From: Flavobacteriales bacterium UBA7430
Lineage (GTDB): Bacteria; Bacteroidota; Bacteroidia; Flavobacteriales; UBA7430
Assembly: GCA_002478765.1 (NCBI GenBank)
Contig: DLQO01000015.1
Span: 1-47,031 of the forward strand
Reading direction: 5' to 3'
DNA length: 47,031 nt
The position numbers and the translations under genes are program-made. The notes below the pieces were generated by a model. It was not told where the DNA came from, did no database searches, and worked only from the letters and a program-made list of their open reading frames with translations. How positions within the stretch are numbered: the stretch's first letter is position 1; each line of letters starts with the position of its first letter. Positions 1 through 8,772 of the stretch are shown here, piece by piece.

Positions 1-581
1 GATGTTTTACTTGCCCGTTTTGCTGTGGCAAAAAAAGTATTTGGTTTGTTTTTAATGATTCCCTCAGTGAAAGTAAAGAGCTCTTTCTCTAATTGCTCTA
101 ACTGGTTGGTTAGTTCATTTACCTTGAGTGTATTTCCTTGAGCCTTAAACTGCCCTCTCTGTTTCTGTATAGCTTTCCTTTTTTTCTTAACGGCTATATC
201 TTTCTTTTTAAACTGCCAATAAGCTTTGTTTTCTTCTGATGCTAACACTTGTACACCCCTTTCTAAAAAAGGTTGTGTGAATTTTAAATCAACAACTCTT
301 TCTTCAGGGTTCAATATGACTTCAATTATATTATTATCATTCAACAACGATAATTTGTAATAACCTAATGCTCTTTCTTTTTTGTTAAAAGAAAAAGAAC
401 CGTCAGCTTTTACTTGAGTGCTATCTATTTTATATTTATAACTACCCTCTGTTCTGAATAAATTAAGCTGCTTTCCTGCCTGGTTAGCTACAAAAAATTT
501 TCCTTTTAAAGTTTGGGCTTCTACGTTTGGGCTAATTATAAAAGCTGCTATAGCGATTATTAACAGAACATATTTTCTCAT
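1..581 (-). CDS. Exported DUF4369/thioredoxin-family protein, 3' end beyond the window
   Basis: The open frame runs from an ATG at 581 to the left edge without a stop, about 193 residues. It begins with a signal peptide (residues 1-22, ending near VEAQ). A beta-rich segment follows (about 24-105, with ADGSFSF and GYYKLSLL) that resembles the DUF4369 N-terminal domain of Bacteroidota thiol-disulfide oxidoreductases. Next comes a Lys/Gln-rich helical linker (about 110-165) and the phrase NKPNTFFA typical of this family before its thioredoxin fold. The catalytic CxxC would lie outside the window, so redox activity is inferred. A promoter core lies at 627-634. Family assignment is moderately sure; the exact substrate is unknown. 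Confidence 0.7.
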   Translation of the reverse strand, partial: MRKYVLLIIAIAAFIISPNVEAQTLKGKFFVANQAGKQLNLFRTEGSYKYKIDSTQVKADGSFSFNKKERALGYYKLSLLNDNNIIEVILNPEERVVDLKFTQPFLERGVQVLASEENKAYWQFKKKDIAVKKKRKAIQKQRGQFKAQGNTLKVNELTNQLEQLEKELFTFTEGIIKNKPNTFFATAKRASKT

Positions 582-626
582 ATCTATTTTTTCTATGTCT
601 TTGTTTTTTCAAAGCACTAAATTAAT

Positions 627-634
627 CAAATTTA
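627..634 (-). promoter_or_regulatory. Bacteroidota -7 element for the DUF4369 gene
   Basis: On the minus strand this reads TAAATTTG, a perfect match to TAnnTTTG. It lies 45 nt upstream of the ATG at 581. No clear -33 TTTG at the usual distance. Confidence 0.4.
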
Positions 635-1204
635 TTAATGCAATGTGAATCTATAATTTAAAAACGCAGTTACAAAAACACAAAAAGAGATTTACAATTG
701 TTTAACATATATATAATAATACTTTTTTTTTAAAAATTAAAAATAATATATATTAATTATAATAGCCTGTTGAAAGGTTGTATAATATTTAAACATATCT
801 ATAGGATAAGTGTTTTATGAATACTAATTAACATAATAATAAAACATATGAACAGGTTAAATATCTCATAATAAATTATTTAAATTAAATACTAATAAAA
901 CATTTTATGTGTAGTTTTATTAAATTTAGTTGTAAAAAGTTTTTAATTTTTATGTTAGAAAGATGGTTGAATACTTAAATAAGGTACAATAACTATTTAA
1001 AAAATAAGCTTGACATATTCACATAAATAGACCATTAGTAAAAAGAATAAAAAAAGCAACAAAAAGTTTTTGTAAAGGATCAACGAAAAAAAAAATTAGT
1101 AAGTTTTATTTGTTCATAACTAAGAATTGAAAATCAAGTAATTAGAAGTTAAATTAACAATCAAATTATTAATTGTTTACAAAGGAAAAAACAAGTAGAA
1201 ATCT

Positions 1205-1212
1205 TAAATTTG
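1205..1212 (+). promoter_or_regulatory. -7 element for rpiB
   Basis: TAAATTTG matches TAnnTTTG and ends 11 nt before the ATG at 1224. Transcription would start very close to that codon, which argues against the longer reading frame from the TTG at 1173. Confidence 0.45.
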
Positions 1213-1223
1213 AAAAAAAAAAG

Positions 1224-1655
1224 ATGACAATTGCAATTGCTTCAGACCATGCAGGCGTAGACTATAAGAGCCGCCTGGTCGCTTACTTAAAAAGTGAGGG
1301 ACACAATATATTAGATCTAGGACCTTATAATGAAGAACGCGTAGATTATCCTGATTATGCCCACGCATTGTCAGAAAAGGTCTCTACGGAACAAGTAGAA
1401 TTAGGTGTTCTATTTTGTGGTAGCGGTAATGGAATAAATATGAGTGCGAACAAACACCAAGCAATAAGATCCGCCCTCTGTTGGAACAAAGAAATAGCTG
1501 AATTAGCTAGGTTACACAACAATGCAAACGTTTTAACAATGCCCGCACGTTTTATTTCTTTTGAAGAAGTAAAAGAAATAACATCTATATTCCTGAACAC
1601 AGCATTTGAAGGGGGAAGACACGAAGAAAGAGTTCGTAAAATATCGTGTTCTTAA
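1224..1655 (+). CDS. rpiB: Ribose-5-phosphate isomerase B
   Basis: Interconverts ribose 5-phosphate and ribulose 5-phosphate in the non-oxidative pentose phosphate pathway, in the cytosol. The 143-residue chain has the usual RpiB length. It shows the N-terminal SDHAG motif (7-11), the phosphate-binding loop CGSGNG with the catalytic-type Cys65, and LHNNANV with His98, matching the Cys/His pair of E. coli RpiB. The frame is open back to a TTG at 1173, but the ATG at 1224 gives a family-like N-terminus (MTIAIASDHAG) and sits just after a promoter core. The gene is convergent with the AddB-like gene with only 2 bp between stop codons and no visible terminator. Some members of this family act on allose or galactose phosphates; nothing here suggests that. 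Confidence 0.93.
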   Translation: MTIAIASDHAGVDYKSRLVAYLKSEGHNILDLGPYNEERVDYPDYAHALSEKVSTEQVELGVLFCGSGNGINMSANKHQAIRSALCWNKEIAELARLHNNANVLTMPARFISFEEVKEITSIFLNTAFEGGRHEERVRKISCS

Positions 1656-1657
1656 AA

Positions 1658-4489
1658 TTATGGTCTAAACTTTTCAGGATCACAAAAGCGGCAATATTCT
1701 TCTCTTTCCGAATGACTAAAAGGAACGGAAGGATCAAATATTTCTTTTATGAGGGATTTAAGTTCAGATTCAAACGGGTCTAACAAATCATCATCGAAAT
1801 CGCTATTTACTTTTTTGTTTAATTTTATTCCTGCTTTAAGAAAACCACCTTTAAGGGCCCTAAAGCTTATGATACCCGCTTCTAATGGTTTTTGCTTGGG
1901 GTGCATCTTATTATACATGTATGCATACAAAAACAGCTGAAAACCCTTGTGACACCTATCATCACGAGTTAGTTTTAACATTTCATCCGATTGGACTTCT
2001 CGCAACTCGACTTTTCCGGTTTTGTAATCGATTATACGTGTGCAACCATTAACCTTATCAATACGGTCTGCATTACCAATAAGTTTGACAGAAAAGTTGA
2101 AATCCTCCAAAGTAATTTCGGTTGCTAGATCTTCTTCCAAACCGATGATATCTACCGTTTTTCCAGCACGTATAAAAACCTCCTCCTGTTTGATAAAAGC
2201 GTTTAAAAACTGTTCTGCCACAGTAAAAATGAGCTTGTTTTTCCCTCGAGAAAAGGAGTCATTTTTAAACTCCTCAGAAAATAAAAGTTCAAGTTTTGAG
2301 CGTATTTGTAGACGCATTGTTTTTAAATCTTCAGATTTAATTTTTTCACCCACAAAAGGAAGGTAAAAATCTTCAAGTGCTCGATGAATAATTGTTCCCA
2401 GTGTACTTGCCTCTATCGTTTCCTCAATACTGTTTGGGTTTTTAATACGCAACACTTTTTCATAATAAAATTGCAGTGGGCACTTTTTGTATGTGTTTAA
2501 CGATGACGGAGAAAACCCTTTATTGGTTGCAATATCTTTCAAGCGTGATAAAACAAAAGCATCTTTTTCAATACTAAACTCTCGTGGGATGACCTTTTGT
2601 ATTTCGTGAGATAAAATCTGTTCACGATAATCGATTTCTGGGCATGCAGCCACAAGTTCATTTTCCATCTGTGCGATATACCTACTTTTCTCGCCCGAAC
2701 CTAGCGCGTCAGATTCGGTGTTGTAAATTAAAGTAAGCGACTTACATCGTTGAGCCAGTCGGTAAAAGTGGTAAGCAAAAACAGCATCCATATCTTCATA
2801 CGTAGGCAAATTAAATTCTTTACGTATATCAAACGGAATGTAAGAATTTTCTGTTTTTCCGGAGGGTAAAAACCCCTCATTAACAGAAAGAAGAATCACG
2901 TTCTCAAAATCAAGATTACGCGTTTCTAACATTCCCATTATTTGTAGACCAGAGAGAGGTTCTCCGTAAAAAGACATCGTCTCTATTCTTGCGCATTGCT
3001 GAAACAGGTGGTAAAGTGTTTTCAGTTCCGTAATGAATCCGTACTCATCTTGTAAGGTTTTAATTTGGTTAAATAGTTTTGTGAAAGCAAAAAGCTCTTC
3101 AAGTAAAACAAGCCCACCTTTTTTTTGGCTTACAAGCTCACATTTAATTAATTCGATTAGGTTTAGAAGGTTGTCAATAAACCCAAAAACGTTTGAGTCG
3201 TCGTGCTTCATAAGAGACTCCGCCCAAGGAAGAAAATTCAAGTCACAATAGGAATAAACGTTCTCTAAAGAAACAAAAGAGAGGTTTTTATCCCGCATTG
3301 CATCTTTTATTTTTTCAATAGAAGCATCGCTTTTTGAACACTGAAAGGCGGGGTGTTGCCAAATCTTATATAAGTCTTTGTAATAAAAAAGTCCTTGATC
3401 AACATGCAAACGCTCTCTATTTAAGTGTAAATGAAAGACCGAGTTAAAAAAAGCATACATGTGTACATTTTTTAACGCATTACCCATGGTGACGTTTACT
3501 TTATCTGTCGAACGAGGAAGGTATTCCAACACCGGACTAAGCAGGGTTTCATCAGCAAGAACTAGGGCAACATCTTTATGAGTAGCGGTTTCTGTGTTGG
3601 TGTAAAAATCATTTAAAATAGAGCCCGCTAACTGTGCTTGGGCAATCGTTTTTGGGACCCCGAAGACTCTTATTTTTTTTTGCTTGGTTAATTCAGAGTG
3701 AACCCAATTAAAGTCACGGTTTTGAAATTCAGACCAATTTTTATATTTCCTTAAATATTTTCCAGCCTCTTGCTTTTTGTCATACAAGTAGTAGCTGTCT
3801 GCGTCCCAAAATACTTCAGCCGAACCCTCTGAAAGCAGCGTTTTCATAATATGCGTTTCGCAAGGGTTCATTGCGTTAAAACCGATGTAACAGATGGAGC
3901 CTTTTTTAGGTGTGTTTTTTGCAACCCAGCTTGAAATTTGATTCGCAGCCTTTCGGTATGCCATGCCCTGAAAGGCAATGTTTTTCTTTTCTAGTTGAGT
4001 TTTAAATTCAACAAAAAGAGCACCCATAAGTTCCCAGAAATGAATATACTCAGAAACCATACTGCTCGGTTGAGCACCATTAGGCGACCAAGATTCAATT
4101 TTTTTCACTTCATGAATGTAGTCAAAGAGCTTCTGGGGGTTTTCGAGATAAGCGTCAATATCATTGAAGTCTTTGAGAAGTGTTGGCGCCCATTTCAAAA
4201 AACGCTCAAACGAATCGCAATCCTTTTTTGGGACAACCTTTAGATAAGAAACGTACATTTCAAAAAGCAGCTGTGTTTTTCCAGCGATAGATAATTCAGA
4301 AAGCTCCTCTAACCATTCTTCAATCGCGTATATTTTTGGCACCCAGACAGGAGCATCGCTACATTCGGCAAGAGCTTTTTTGAAAAAAGTTCCTGCGCGT
4401 TTGCTCGGCATGATTACAATAAGGTTTTCAAGCTGCGCGCCTTTATCATGGTATATCTGGCGAGCGATTTTAGTAATAAATTTGTCCAC
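1658..4489 (-). CDS. AddB-like PD-(D/E)XK nuclease subunit
   Basis: Probable second subunit of an AddAB-type helicase-nuclease that processes DNA double-strand ends for RecA-dependent repair. The 943-residue protein has a degenerate N-terminal helicase-like half: the Walker A place reads MPSKRAGTFF, without GxGKT. The C-terminal RecB-type nuclease is complete, with SPSSLNTYKKCPLQFYYE, the His of GTIIHRAL, the Asp of GNADRID, the DYKTGK motif and QLFLYAY. The chain ends in YCRFCDPEKFRP. With the Cys of KKCPLQ this gives three of the four cysteines of the AddB iron-sulfur staple; the last one is missing. The start is GTG at 4489, one nucleotide past the stop of the upstream AddA-like gene, so translation is probably coupled. 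Confidence 0.85.
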   Translation of the reverse strand: MDKFITKIARQIYHDKGAQLENLIVIMPSKRAGTFFKKALAECSDAPVWVPKIYAIEEWLEELSELSIAGKTQLLFEMYVSYLKVVPKKDCDSFERFLKWAPTLLKDFNDIDAYLENPQKLFDYIHEVKKIESWSPNGAQPSSMVSEYIHFWELMGALFVEFKTQLEKKNIAFQGMAYRKAANQISSWVAKNTPKKGSICYIGFNAMNPCETHIMKTLLSEGSAEVFWDADSYYLYDKKQEAGKYLRKYKNWSEFQNRDFNWVHSELTKQKKIRVFGVPKTIAQAQLAGSILNDFYTNTETATHKDVALVLADETLLSPVLEYLPRSTDKVNVTMGNALKNVHMYAFFNSVFHLHLNRERLHVDQGLFYYKDLYKIWQHPAFQCSKSDASIEKIKDAMRDKNLSFVSLENVYSYCDLNFLPWAESLMKHDDSNVFGFIDNLLNLIELIKCELVSQKKGGLVLLEELFAFTKLFNQIKTLQDEYGFITELKTLYHLFQQCARIETMSFYGEPLSGLQIMGMLETRNLDFENVILLSVNEGFLPSGKTENSYIPFDIRKEFNLPTYEDMDAVFAYHFYRLAQRCKSLTLIYNTESDALGSGEKSRYIAQMENELVAACPEIDYREQILSHEIQKVIPREFSIEKDAFVLSRLKDIATNKGFSPSSLNTYKKCPLQFYYEKVLRIKNPNSIEETIEASTLGTIIHRALEDFYLPFVGEKIKSEDLKTMRLQIRSKLELLFSEEFKNDSFSRGKNKLIFTVAEQFLNAFIKQEEVFIRAGKTVDIIGLEEDLATEITLEDFNFSVKLIGNADRIDKVNGCTRIIDYKTGKVELREVQSDEMLKLTRDDRCHKGFQLFLYAYMYNKMHPKQKPLEAGIISFRALKGGFLKAGIKLNKKVNSDFDDDLLDPFESELKSLIKEIFDPSVPFSHSEREEYCRFCDPEKFRP

Positions 4490-4490
4490 G

Positions 4491-7400
4491 CTAAATTTGT
4501 TTTACTGTTACTCCCTCATCATTCACATAAGCCAAAACACAACACTTTACTTGGTAACCCATTTCTTCAAGAGTAGATTTGTAACTTAAAACTTGCTCTG
4601 TGTGTTGGTCAAGAACACGACCTGTTTTATAGTCTATAACCGTTACACCCTCCCCGTCAAAAACCAGTCGGTCTGGCCTTAGAACCTTGGCATTACGAAG
4701 AAGTATATCCTCTTCATTTTTAACGGTTAACCCCGGGTAAAAGTAACGCTCCATCTTCGGGTGTTCAATCAACCGCTTTACGAGGACCTCAATCTCTTCT
4801 TTTTCAAGATTAGAAATTAAACCCTCACGAATTGCTCTTTTAATTGCGCCGCCAAGATCCTTGCGCTCTTTGATATACGACAACACTTCGTGAACCTTCC
4901 GACCTTTATCAGAACCCCCTTCTGGATTTTTTACGTCCCACATTTTAGGCGACTCTCTACTTATCTTAAGCCCACCCAGATCCTTTAAAGGTTCAACGGT
5001 TTTTATGTAATTGTTTTCGGCTGTGTTTTTGTTTTTCTGGACCAATCTTTTGCCAAGAACATACTTCTTTTTACCATCCACCCAAAGACCTTTATCTTTG
5101 AGGTACGTATCAAAATAAAGATTTAAGTTTTTCTTTTTTTCTTTATTTGAAGTAAAAATATGTAATCTGGATTTAGGTCTGGTGAGCGCAACATATAGCA
5201 TGTTTAAGTTGTCTAGTACAACCTTAGTTTTATGCTCTTCGTACAACGACTGTAGTTTTTTGTTACCCAGATTAAGTTTACTACTCAAGGGGATTAGAGC
5301 ACTTGACAAACCTTTTAATTCGGGCTCATTGATTTCAATCCAAGATTTTGCATCACGCTCTGTTGTTGCATCCCAGTTGGCAAAAGGAAAAATCACTGCA
5401 GGAAACTCTAAACCCTTAGATTTGTGAATGGTCATTACTTGAACAGCGTTGACCTGCTCAGGGACAGCAACCGAAAGCTTTCCCGCTCGCTCTTCCCAAT
5501 AGTTTAAAAACCCATACAAGTCTTGGGCGTGTTTGTTGCTAAACTCCAAAACAACGTCTAAAAAAAAGGGCACATAAGCAGAGGCTGTTTTTTCAAGCTG
5601 AAAGGATTGTGTGATTTTATGACACAAGTTAAGTAGTGAAAATCTGCGCCATTTATCTACATTGAAGTCGGGAATGTATAGGGCTATAAACGATAAAAAA
5701 CGTCCTGGCGATTTTTTGCACATTTCACTTACCTCCTCACTACTGATGTGCTGCTTGTTTTTCACCCCCCGTTGGGCGGCTAAAAATTCAATTATTTTGA
5801 ATCGGTATTGAGGGTGCTTAGTATCACCTATAAAGCGAAGGAAGTTAAGCACAAACCGGATCTCTGTAGACTGTTCCAATAAGAGTGATTCAGAGGAAAT
5901 TACAGGAATATTTTCTTCTGAGAGCATTTTTACGATCAACGCCCCTTTTACTTTTGTTCGAGTCAAAATGCAGACGTCTCCGTAAGAAAAACCCTCCTGA
6001 TACAGTTCTCGTACCGTCTGCAAGGTTCTCAGCAACTGTCGTTCATCGTGCTGCTCCCCGCCTTCAATATATTCCAACTCCACACAACCTCCATCACCTT
6101 TAAATTCTTCAGCGTTCAGATTTTCAAAAAGAGGACGGTATTTAGACGTTGGTATTTGTCGGGCTATGGAAGAAAACAACTCGTTGTTGAACTGAACAAC
6201 TTCGGCCTTAGATCGGTAATTCTTTCCTAGGGTCAAGTGCTCCATTTTATAGGCGCTATAACCTTTGTTATTTGTTGCAAAATTTTGCAGCCTTAGGAAT
6301 TGGTCTACGTCCCCTCCCCTCCATCGGTAGATGGCTTGCTTTGCATCGCCCACAATCATCGCAGACCCAGGTCTTTGACCGTCAGCGATTGCATTTTCAA
6401 TGAGCGGAATTAAATTACTCCATTGAAGCGTAGACGTGTCTTGAAATTCATCTATAAAGTAATTTGAGTAACGATCTCCCAACCTTTCATAGATAAAGCT
6501 TCCCTCTTCATTTTGTAGTACATCAGCAATTTTTTTATTGAACTCACCAATAGGAACAATGTTGTTTTGATCTTTTATTCGCTGCATTTCTTTGGCAATT
6601 TCTTGCAATACGCCTACAGAATATAAATTGCGATCGATTAATTTAAAATAGACGTATTTTGGATATTCCTTTTCGAGGGTTTTTAAACAGCGATCAACCA
6701 AGGGGTAAAACCGCTCTTTGAGAGCTCTTATTTTTGCTAAAGCATCGCTAGGAGCGCTTCCAGCAGACCAATCATCTTTCTCAAAATTACGTTGATTCGT
6801 GTTGGAGGGCGTGTATTTCTCCCAAGCTTTATTTTCTAGGTAATTAAAATATTTTGGCAAACCACTTCTTGCGCCACCAGCAATCCAACTCAACTCAATC
6901 TCATTTTTGTTGCAATATTTCGAAAAATCCGAACCCACTTTAGAGAGCTGACCATCAACACTCTGGATGTAATTCTCAAGTTCTTTTTTTAAGTCAAATA
7001 GGGCGCCTAGACTAAGGCTTTTTAACTTTTCACAGTGATCTTGACCACGCTCTTTGAGGAGCTCTTCGGCAACACTGTAAAAGTCGTTTTCAATCAACCA
7101 GCTTTTATCATCGTCTGTTTTGGATTGAATAAATTTCACAAACAGCTTTGTTAGCTTTTCATCTTCTCCCGCTCGATTAATGAGCAGGTCTACCGATTGT
7201 TTTAGTAGTAAGGATTGCTCTAACTCTACTTCAAAATTACCCGGAAGATCAATGTCTTGCGCAAAGGTTTTTAAGACTCTATGGGTAAACTTATCAATGG
7301 TTCCAACAGAAAAACGCGAATATTGATGAAGGATGTTTTCAAAGATCAATTGAGAGCGATTTTGCAAGATGGTTTTATTCAAACCCGTCTCAGAAGAAAT

Positions 7401-7667
7401 GAGATCCATCATTTGAAGCTCAGTTTGTTCCGCGTTTTCGGGGTCGGAAAACGCCTTCAAGCTCATTAAAACGCGGTTCTTCATCTCCGAAGCCGCTTTG
7501 TTCGTGAAAGTTATGGCCAATATTTCGATGAACTTCTTAGGGGAGTTCGACTTTAAACAAACCTTTAAATATTCTTTGACTAGCGTGAAGGTTTTTCCGG
7601 AGCCGGCTGAGGCACTGTATATTTTGAAAGGAGCAGGTTGCATATGTACAAGGATAGACATTTTCAT
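4491..7667 (-). CDS. AddA-like UvrD-family helicase-nuclease
   Basis: Probable motor subunit of an AddAB/RecBCD-like complex for double-strand break processing. Of about 1058 residues, the N-terminal part is a superfamily 1A helicase: Walker A SASAGSGKT (18-26), Walker B with YFIDEFQDT, motif III GDAKQAIYRWRGGD, motif IV region LGKNYRS, motif V MTIHKSKGLEFPAV and motif VI LYVALTRPKSRLH. The C-terminal 150 residues form an active-looking PD-(D/E)XK nuclease (GRKVHEVL, RPDRLVF, VIDYKTGRV, QVLSY). I chose the ATG at 7667. An ATG at 7643 gives the more family-like start MQPAPFKIYSASAGSGKT, and a TTG lies at 7673. It is first in a two-gene operon with the AddB-like gene. Confidence 0.88.
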   Translation of the reverse strand: MKMSILVHMQPAPFKIYSASAGSGKTFTLVKEYLKVCLKSNSPKKFIEILAITFTNKAASEMKNRVLMSLKAFSDPENAEQTELQMMDLISSETGLNKTILQNRSQLIFENILHQYSRFSVGTIDKFTHRVLKTFAQDIDLPGNFEVELEQSLLLKQSVDLLINRAGEDEKLTKLFVKFIQSKTDDDKSWLIENDFYSVAEELLKERGQDHCEKLKSLSLGALFDLKKELENYIQSVDGQLSKVGSDFSKYCNKNEIELSWIAGGARSGLPKYFNYLENKAWEKYTPSNTNQRNFEKDDWSAGSAPSDALAKIRALKERFYPLVDRCLKTLEKEYPKYVYFKLIDRNLYSVGVLQEIAKEMQRIKDQNNIVPIGEFNKKIADVLQNEEGSFIYERLGDRYSNYFIDEFQDTSTLQWSNLIPLIENAIADGQRPGSAMIVGDAKQAIYRWRGGDVDQFLRLQNFATNNKGYSAYKMEHLTLGKNYRSKAEVVQFNNELFSSIARQIPTSKYRPLFENLNAEEFKGDGGCVELEYIEGGEQHDERQLLRTLQTVRELYQEGFSYGDVCILTRTKVKGALIVKMLSEENIPVISSESLLLEQSTEIRFVLNFLRFIGDTKHPQYRFKIIEFLAAQRGVKNKQHISSEEVSEMCKKSPGRFLSFIALYIPDFNVDKWRRFSLLNLCHKITQSFQLEKTASAYVPFFLDVVLEFSNKHAQDLYGFLNYWEERAGKLSVAVPEQVNAVQVMTIHKSKGLEFPAVIFPFANWDATTERDAKSWIEINEPELKGLSSALIPLSSKLNLGNKKLQSLYEEHKTKVVLDNLNMLYVALTRPKSRLHIFTSNKEKKKNLNLYFDTYLKDKGLWVDGKKKYVLGKRLVQKNKNTAENNYIKTVEPLKDLGGLKISRESPKMWDVKNPEGGSDKGRKVHEVLSYIKERKDLGGAIKRAIREGLISNLEKEEIEVLVKRLIEHPKMERYFYPGLTVKNEEDILLRNAKVLRPDRLVFDGEGVTVIDYKTGRVLDQHTEQVLSYKSTLEEMGYQVKCCVLAYVNDEGVTVKQI

Positions 7668-7989
7668 TGACAATTACGGTCTAAAAAACCGGTCAAAGAA
7701 TTTTTAGCACGTGTTGTAAATTTAGACGATTACAAACACGATGTAAGCGAGCCCCAAAACGATTGGTGCTGTTGCCGCTGTACCAATTCAACCAAGAACT
7801 AAAAGCCGTTTATAGTAATTACATCGTGATTATCCGAAATAGAAGTAGCGTAAAACGCTTAGCCACTTTAGATTGATTAAGATGTACATCATAATTTTTA
7901 AATATTTACGTTATGTATAAAGCTACGTGCTTATTATGTGCTAACTTTATGTGTATAAATTAAATATTAAACAAATAATCCCTCATGTT
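7668..7989. other. Intergenic spacer with a possible membrane-peptide remnant
   Basis: Non-coding stretch between the AddA-like gene and the divergent small ORF. On the minus strand one frame from ATG 7892 reads a short hydrophobic peptide, a TAA (7830-7832), more sequence, a TGA (7788-7790), then the very hydrophobic IGTAATAPIVLGLAYIVFVI before a final stop. This may be a decayed small membrane-protein gene or chance. Nothing else was recognised. Confidence 0.3.
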
Positions 7990-8151
7990 ATGTCTGACTT
8001 AATTACAAATGTGTTGCAAAAAGCAAATGAAAAAGGAAAACTGAATCGTACAGATGTCTTACTGCGCTATTTGAGAATCAAATACCGATTAAAATTGACT
8101 GATTTTGTTTTAGAGAAAAGAATTCAGAACTTTTTAATGAGCCTCAAGTAA
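7990..8151 (+). CDS. Small basic helical protein of unknown function
   Basis: I do not recognise this 53-residue ORF. It begins MSDLITNVLQKANEKGKL and is rich in Lys, Arg and Leu with predicted helical heptad-like spacing (LLRYLRIKYRLKL). It has no signal peptide or membrane segment and no cysteines. The frame is open upstream to a GTG at 7951, but the ATG at 7990 is preferred. It stands alone, divergent from the AddA-like gene and convergent with tRNA-Cys, sharing a bidirectional terminator at 8242-8272. Coding status is uncertain because no clear ribosome-binding site or promoter core was found. Confidence 0.35.
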   Translation: MSDLITNVLQKANEKGKLNRTDVLLRYLRIKYRLKLTDFVLEKRIQNFLMSLK

Positions 8152-8241
8152 GAGTGTGCCAAAAAAAGTCCCGTAAAGTTGTTCAGGATTCGGGAAACAA
8201 TAATTGCTATTTCGCTGGATAACATCCTAATAAGAGCGTAA

Positions 8242-8272
8242 AAAAAACCCAAGTTATTCACTTGGGTTTTTT
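8242..8272. terminator. Bidirectional intrinsic terminator
   Basis: Stem AACCCAAGT / ACTTGGGTT around a TATTC loop, with an A run on the left and a T run on the right. It can end tRNA-Cys transcripts on the minus strand and the small ORF on the plus strand. Confidence 0.8.
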
Positions 8273-8274
8273 AG

Positions 8275-8346
8275 AGGTCGGAACCGGATTCGAACCGGTG
8301 TAGACGGTTTTGCAGACCGCTGCCTAAGCCTCTCAGCCATCCGACC
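8275..8346 (-). tRNA. tRNA-Cys (anticodon GCA)
   Basis: On the minus strand the 7-bp acceptor stem GGTCGGA/TCCGACC, a D arm, the anticodon loop CTGCAAA with GCA, and a T arm ACCGG-TTCGAAT-CCGGT are all present. The discriminator base is U, the expected identity element for tRNA-Cys. No CCA is encoded. A full promoter lies at 8360-8390 and a terminator directly follows. Confidence 0.95.
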
Positions 8347-8359
8347 GTTGATGGGTTAG

Positions 8360-8390
8360 CAAAAGTAACAATTTCACCTGCACTCGCAAA
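8360..8390 (-). promoter_or_regulatory. Full Bacteroidota promoter for tRNA-Cys
   Basis: Minus strand: TTTG at 8387-8390, a 19-nt spacer, then TACTTTTG at 8360-8367. Both elements and the spacing fit the -33 TTTG / -7 TAnnTTTG consensus. The tRNA 5' end is 13 nt downstream. Confidence 0.7.
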
Positions 8391-8412
8391 GAATATAAGG
8401 AGAATTTGAGGC

Positions 8413-8769
8413 CTACCTTTGTGCTTCGAGTTCAACGGACACCCGTTTAACATCACCTTGTATTGGAGCGTTGTGTTTGACAACCAAAACTTTAGACCTT
8501 TGTACGGAAGGAAACTCACGCATCAATCGATCGAGTATTCTCTGACCGACGTGTTCAATTAATTTAGAGCGAAGCGCCATTTCATCCTGCACAATCTTGC
8601 TAACAGTAACATAGTCAATAGTTTCAGACAGATCATCTGTTTTTGCTGAAACAGAAAGATCTGCCTCGACCTCTACGTTAACACTAAAGTTTGTCCCAAT
8701 CACGCCCTCCTCCTCCATGCAACCATGGAATGCATAACAGCGAATGTCTTCAACACGAATAATTCCCAA
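8413..8769 (-). CDS. folB: Dihydroneopterin aldolase
   Basis: Cleaves 7,8-dihydroneopterin to 6-hydroxymethyl-7,8-dihydropterin and glycolaldehyde in folate biosynthesis, usually as a cytosolic octamer. The 118-residue length is typical. Family marks include the N-terminal phrase IIRVEDIRCYAFHGCMEEE, ETIDYVTV with Tyr53, and VVKHNAPIQG with the catalytic-type Lys98. The start is a TTG at 8769, only 3 nt after the gltX stop codon. No in-frame ATG gives a plausible N-terminus, so the unusual start is probably real and translation coupled to gltX. Confidence 0.9.
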   Translation of the reverse strand: MGIIRVEDIRCYAFHGCMEEEGVIGTNFSVNVEVEADLSVSAKTDDLSETIDYVTVSKIVQDEMALRSKLIEHVGQRILDRLMREFPSVQRSKVLVVKHNAPIQGDVKRVSVELEAQR

Positions 8770-8772
8770 AAC

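Larger units (their letters stand above)
582..1223. other. Very AT-rich non-coding spacer
   Basis: About 640 bp of strongly AT-biased DNA with long A and T runs, between the divergent gene at 581 and rpiB. I see no convincing ORF, tRNA or DnaA box (TTATCCACA). It carries promoter cores at both ends (627-634 minus, 1205-1212 plus). The middle shows no structure I can name. Confidence 0.6.

Noticed and set aside
1173..1223. N-terminal extension of rpiB from TTG 1173
   Set aside because: The extra 17 residues are low-complexity Lys/Phe, absent from the family, and contain a perfect promoter core.
582..1223. Candidate replication origin in the AT-rich spacer
   Set aside because: No DnaA boxes or 13-mers were seen and no dnaA lies nearby; AT content alone is not enough.
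7707..7716. Further CACGTG-containing site as a third parS
   Set aside because: Only the 6-bp core is present (GCACGTGT); the flanking GTTC/GAAC arms are missing.
7735..7800. tRNA-like string in the spacer before the AddA-like gene
   Set aside because: Lacks a GGTTCGAATCC-type T arm and a closing acceptor stem.
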